DNA of 32,970 nucleotides from Chara braunii (taxonomy: Eukaryota; Streptophyta; Charophyceae; Charales; Characeae), in the NCBI GenBank assembly GCA_003427395.1, contig BFEA01000202.1:316341-349310 (forward strand), in the 5' to 3' direction. Below are positions 29,150 to 32,970 of the stretch, piece by piece. Both the position numbers and the translations under genes were made by a program. Below the pieces are notes generated by a model. It searched no databases, was not told the DNA's origin, and worked only from the letters and a program-made list of their open reading frames with translations. Positions within the stretch are counted from its first letter, which is position 1; each line of letters opens with the position of its first letter.

Positions 29150-30431
29150 CAGTTAGGCAAACACTGTCTGCACTACAACTCCCTGCTGGAGTCCTACCAC
29201 AGCATGTGTCTGACCGACACCTAATTTTCTAAAAATAAATGTGTCTGGCAGGTCCCCTACTTGACCGATCAAGTGCCAGTATACAACATGATTCACAAAA
29301 GACTGTCAACGTAGTTAGTTTTATCTTGATTAGTTCACTTACAGAAGTTTTGCACAGAACTGGCTATGGTAGCATACAACAGTCCTATACTAACTGTTTG
29401 TGAGGTGTTAGCAATCCTTCAACCAACTAATCAATAATAAAAACAAGACTGTGTTGCAGATGTATGAATAGTGGGTATGGTTGTGTTTCCAGTTGACCAC
29501 CAATTAGAACCTACCGTCCCCTCAATCCAACATACCGAAAAGCATCTTTGAGCAGCAGTGTCTTCGTGTGTTGTGTCGGCCCACCCCTGTGCCCAAGTCA
29601 TTGCCGAGCAAGCCAGCCCATCCACTCTTATTTACCCTCGTATGGAACGAGCCTTACTACCCGGTGTGATCTGGTTGATCAGGAGGAATTTAAGGAGAGC
29701 CCCCATCTCCGCATGAATTATTTAACGTCGCAGACAGGACGACGATCACAGCCAGTATCAACACCGAGTCCCCAACCAGAAGTATTTATAGACGGTCTGG
29801 TAAGCGTCTCTTATGGGCTGGCACACCCGACACGACTTCTATAGCGCAGCAAAGTGCCAAAATGGACAAGCAGCCATCGCATGCGTGACCTACTCCCATT
29901 GGATTGGCATGGTGACCGTGACCCAGTGCTTCGACCAGGGCCCTTCAAAGGCACCGCCCTTTCTCCTTCCACATGCTTCTGGGAAGATTGTCGTCTCTCA
30001 AGGTAGCGCACACACGACACCTTACCAAAAGAGAGGACTCTCAAGTTGGACTCACTTCCTCGCGGTAAGAAGAGATTGAGAGAGCAGATAAGGTAAGGGA
30101 ACAACGTACCTAGAGATAGCTGCCCCCAACCACAGATTTCTCATCAATGTAGCTGAGTGTGCATTTGATGATCGGTCTTAGCCTCGGTACCACCCACAAC
30201 GCAATGCAGTGCCACCTCAGCTTAATGCCACATCAACATGCTCTCATTACCAATCATACATTCCGCTGTAACCACGGCATCCAATGCCGTATAGCCTCAC
30301 GGCGCACACCTCTCTACCCAGGTCGTGTGCCTAACATGGCCTGACGTCACAAGAACCAACTGCGAAGAAGCATCGTCAACGCACCAAGTCTGTATAACGC
30401 CAGCGCACCAAGGTAAGTTGCGAATCGAACC
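29150..30431 (-). other. Leader of the chromovirus between PBS and gag
   Basis: About 1.28 kb without a supported gene. Some short frames exist on both strands, none with a family motif. It would be the 5' untranslated and packaging region of the element RNA, long for the family. Confidence 0.6.
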
Positions 30432-30444
30432 AGCTCCGATACCA
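30432..30444 (-). promoter_or_regulatory. Primer binding site, initiator tRNA-Met type
   Basis: Three bases inside the 5' LTR edge the minus strand reads TGGTATCGGAGCT. The plant-type initiator tRNA-Met primer site is TGGTATCAGAGC, so eleven of twelve positions agree. The tRNA 3' end would prime minus-strand DNA synthesis here. Confidence 0.8.
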
Positions 30445-30447
30445 AAA

Positions 30448-31479
30448 TGCAAGGAACATGAATATGGACGAAGCACATAAATCCAGATTGCAAAATCACA
30501 CTGAAGTCCAACAGCAGATATCACAATGGAACCGAGTAACCATCCATTTGAGAACGATACAGAAGAATCGTGAGTCAATGTCCAAGCCCAATAGGGCAAC
30601 ACCAACAGCATAACCCAATGTAGCTCTCTCTCTTGAATGGCGCCAGTTGCCGTACCTACTCTACAACCTATCACTACAACTACAGTATGAAAGCAACCAA
30701 ACAACTTGACGACCAGCGAGTGATGATGTCAACACCAATGTCGACCTCCCATCTCCACGAGGTACGTCTCTCTCTTCACCCTCACTCTCCCTTGTTATCC
30801 CACACAGCACCCTTCACCTCCGAAGAACCACCTTCGCCCTTCACCTCCTCTGCGCCCACAGGCAGCCCGGCTATGGCCGCCAGCGCCCTGCGCCCAGGCA
30901 GCGCTCTACCGCATAGCGCTAGCCTGCCTCTACCTCAGCCTAGCGCAACGCAGCACCTCGCAAACGCGCAGCGTGCCGGCATTGCTCGCAATGGCCAAGA
31001 TCCCTGCCCACTCGCCCTCCATGCCTATATGCCAGTATTGCATGTGGGCGGCCTCCCTTGAGCCTGCGCATGGGCCCCAATACCTGTACCCAGGCCCAAT
31101 GCGGTTGGGGCGCAGGAGATGCAGTTGCGGCTCTTTCATCAAGGCCTGCGGCCAGATTCAGATAGTGGACCGGTTTACCATTGGCATTTTAGGCCTCCAT
31201 ATCCAGCATGCATTGTCGGCCTCACATTTATGTGCCCAGGGCCTAACCAACTCTGGGGCCCTCGGATTTCTGCGTTTGCAGAGCTCCGATACTCGGTGCA
31301 CACCAACCAACTAGCATGCTGCAACTGTAAGGACCCCACTTCGTGAAATGTTTGCACAGAGGGCTCTTGTTGAATTGTTGGCCCGCCTTCACTTAGGGCG
31401 GGCACGAGGATTGCTGGGGGCCTTAGCCCAGAACATGTACATCATGGCAAGGCCCCTTCTTGAGGGCTCAATCCTCACA
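30448..31479 (-). repeat. 5' LTR of the chromovirus
   Basis: 1032 bp, a direct copy of 22630-23648 with the same TG...CA ends. Compared with that copy it has an extra 27 bases at about 30820-30846 and a missing stretch near 30508. It should hold the promoter. A GATATAG sequence of the other LTR (on the minus strand opposite 23367-23373) is GATATGG here, so a TATA-like element may be lost, but promoter position is unproven. Confidence 0.9.
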
Positions 31480-31503
31480 AATGCTAAAAAAATAAAAATA
31501 AAA

Positions 31504-31573
31504 ATATGGGGATGTACAGCGCAAAATAATCTACACCCCGATATGTTTTTTTTTTTTTTTTTTTTTTTTTTTT
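31504..31573. repeat. A-rich/hairpin/T28 structure
   Basis: A-rich (AAAAAT)n is followed by ATATGGGGATGTA (31504-31516), whose imperfect inverse TACACCCCGATAT is at 31532-31544 (11 of 13 pairs), and by 28 T (31546-31573). The chromovirus inserted 24 bases to its left. Confidence 0.6.
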
Positions 31574-31760
31574 GCCAGCGAAAAGAACTTTCGCGGGCCG
31601 CGTTGTACCCCGTTCTAACGCGGTGTACCGCAGCATTGTAACGGGGGTTCAACGACCGTTGAATCTTTCAACGGGAAACCCCCGCTGAATTGGGTTTTGA
31701 ACACACAACCCTCGAGGAGGGTGTTCTCACCTATAAGTCCCACGTGGTCCCATTACAGTC
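31546..31760 (-). mobile_element. Possible tRNA-derived SINE with poly-A tail
   Basis: On the minus strand a tRNA-like head reads TTATAGGTGAGAACACCC (A-box-like), a small stem ACCC..GGGT, and GTGTTCAAAACCC (B-box-like, compare GGTTCGAATCC). It is followed by a body with CGTTGAA and TTCAACGG motifs and ends in 28 A. RNA polymerase III boxes plus a 3' poly-A are the layout of a SINE. Box matches are imperfect and I found no second copy or target duplication, so the call is tentative. Confidence 0.35.
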
Positions 31761-31930
31761 CTAGCGACATCTCGTCCACCAAGGATAGTCCCAATCAACC
31801 GTAGATCCTCACTGCCTCAAATCACTACGCCTGCTCACAAAGCCACACCAACATGTCGGTCCCAATCACAACAACCAGTCCCACGTAGTCCCAAAATGAT
31901 CCCATATGGTCCCAATGTCGTCCCACACCA
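31737..31930. repeat. GTCCCA-rich degenerate short repeats
   Basis: The word GTCCCA (or GATCCCA) recurs at irregular spacing about nine times, for example CAGTCCCACGTAGTCCCA and ATGGTCCCAATGTCGTCCCA. No coding or RNA feature supported. Confidence 0.55.
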
Positions 31931-32440
31931 TCTCCCGCAATACCAGATGGTCCAAAACTCAAAACCGCTTGCACTGCGTGCCGCAAAAAAAATAAAGGTG
32001 GCACCCGGTGAAAACCGCAGGTGCCGCGAGCCCCCAAAAAATAAAGATGTCCTTCCGGCGCAAACCTCAAGTGTTGCAACTCCAATGACCAATGTCGTGT
32101 GCACTCACTCCGCACTCTCTTCATGCCGTCGGTCCATGCAGCACTACCTCACAGATCCAATCGTGCACCAACGCCGCACAATCCCAACCACATACCAGCG
32201 CTAGCCGAACCTCTAGGCCACACTGAGATCCATCATGACCGCTGCGCACCACAAAAATAACGGCAGACCACTGCTTGTTGCGCAGTCAAAACTGGTACCA
32301 TGGTTGTCCCGCAATACCGCCGCCAGATCACACACAAAAAAATGCCTCCACTGTGACGCAAAAGACCCGCATCATTTTCCCTCACAAAGTGCCGCCGACG
32401 TGCCGTCAACCGGACGACATAACCTCAATGAAAGTGTTGC
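31931..32440. other. Stretch without recognised gene
   Basis: Includes two similar pieces with CCGCAAAAAAAATAAAG and CCCCCAAAAAATAAAG about 50 bases apart. Open frames on both strands lack motifs. Confidence 0.4.
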
Positions 32441-32735
32441 TGCCGCCGTGCAAAACGGGCAAAGTTTCCCCTGCACCGCTTGCCAAAAATTGTTGTTGCC
32501 GTGCAAAAAGGGCAGAGTTTCCCCTGCACCGCTTGCCAAAAACTGTTGCCGCCGTGCAAAACTGGCAGCACTGCCATGTCACCACCTACAACGCACTGCC
32601 GTCGCCGCAAAATTCGGCAGCACTTCCACGCCACTGCCAGAAAAATCATAGCTGCCGCCGAAAAAAATTGGCAGCGCTCCCGCAATACGTCAAAAAAATT
32701 GCCGTCACCACAAAAACTGTGCAGCATCCCCCCAG
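32441..32735. repeat. 53-bp degenerate tandem repeat
   Basis: The unit starting TGCCGCCGTGCAAAA..GGCA begins at 32441, 32494 and 32547, exactly 53 bases apart; the first two share GTTTCCCCTGCACCGCTTGC. More diverged copies start near 32598, 32653 and 32700. Overlapping plus-strand frames give Cys/Leu repeats and are by-products. Confidence 0.8.
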
Positions 32736-32831
32736 CACTTCTCCAACTATGGCTGCGTTGCCGTGATGGTTGCGCAACACCTCCCTTGCGCTGCTGCCAA
32801 CAACCGCGACTATGGCAGCCAGCGTTGTCAC

Positions 32832-32970
32832 GCGGGGATCCCCGGGGCCCAAGCCGGGGTAGGGGTTTCAACCCCGGAACCCCGCCGCGGGGCTACCCGA
32901 CCCCCGCGCCCGCAAAAACAACCCCGGCCCTGCCCCAACCCCGCCACCCCCGCTCCCAGCCCAAACCCCC
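32832..32970. repeat. C-rich, very high GC end
   Basis: Runs of CCCC and CCCCGG repeat irregularly to the end of the window. The composition differs sharply from the AT-rich DNA elsewhere. The nature of the sequence is unclear because the window ends. Confidence 0.6.

Larger units (their letters stand above)
22626..31483 (-). mobile_element. Ty3/gypsy chromovirus-type LTR retrotransposon (degenerate)
   Basis: The element spans 22630-31479 between LTRs, with AATG on both sides (22626-22629 and 31480-31483) as a 4-bp target duplication. Reading on the minus strand: 5' LTR, PBS, leader, gag, protease, RT, RNase H, integrase, chromodomain, polypurine tract, 3' LTR. RT before integrase defines the Ty3/gypsy order, and the chromodomain after integrase places it with chromoviruses. 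All coding parts lie in one frame except two shifted segments (28604-28430 and 24175-23764) and are separated by single stops, so the ancestor had one long gag-pol frame. This copy is not functional, but both ends are preserved. Confidence 0.9.

Overview
This window is repeat-dominated nuclear DNA from a eukaryote. I found no intact host gene, no rRNA or tRNA gene and no bacterial-type operon. The mobile elements point to the green lineage. There is a chromodomain-bearing Ty3/gypsy element (chromovirus) with an initiator-Met-tRNA-like primer site, and a retroelement with a GIY-YIG endonuclease placed in front of its reverse transcriptase, as described for permuted Penelope-like elements of algae. 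From memory the proteins resemble those of a streptophyte alga such as Chara; that assignment is inference. One scaffold gap (51 N) lies inside poly-A.

Layout. 1-2300: microsatellites (TG, CT/CA, ATCT) in AT-rich, geneless DNA. 2300-8450: a minus-strand Penelope-like element. It has an intact 547-codon first ORF (7350-5707), then GIY-YIG, linker and reverse-transcriptase segments (5706-2864) broken by stops and frameshifts, with short related repeats on both sides. 8450-12700: degenerate repeats, a CT/C tract, a poly-G tract and a 219-bp foldback element. 12800-17400: a plus-strand, broken gene resembling DUF7869-type transposon proteins, then an unrecognised ORF broken by an exact 45-bp duplication, then a further weak ORF. 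17560-18750: a satellite-like array of 220-300-bp monomers. 18890-19345: a diverged copy of 10450-10890. 20750-21018: an array of CCCGTTGAAT-type units. 21429-21510: a two-helix foldback. 22080-22620: gap, poly-A and hairpins.

22630-31479 is a complete but dead LTR retrotransposon on the minus strand. It has two LTRs of about 1.02-1.03 kb, a PBS, a long leader, gag, protease, RT/RNase H/integrase, a chromodomain, a polypurine tract and a 4-bp target duplication. Nearly all coding pieces lie in one frame, separated by single stop codons. 31480-32970 holds a poly-A-tailed SINE-like segment, short GTCCCA-rich repeats, a 53-bp tandem repeat and a very C-rich end.

The most interesting point is the Penelope-like element. 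ORF1, the GIY-YIG domain and the linker share one reading frame interrupted only by a TAA and a TAG, and the GIY-YIG segment has no ATG of its own. This suggests a polyprotein (or readthrough product) joining a membrane/coiled-coil ORF1 to an endonuclease-RT.
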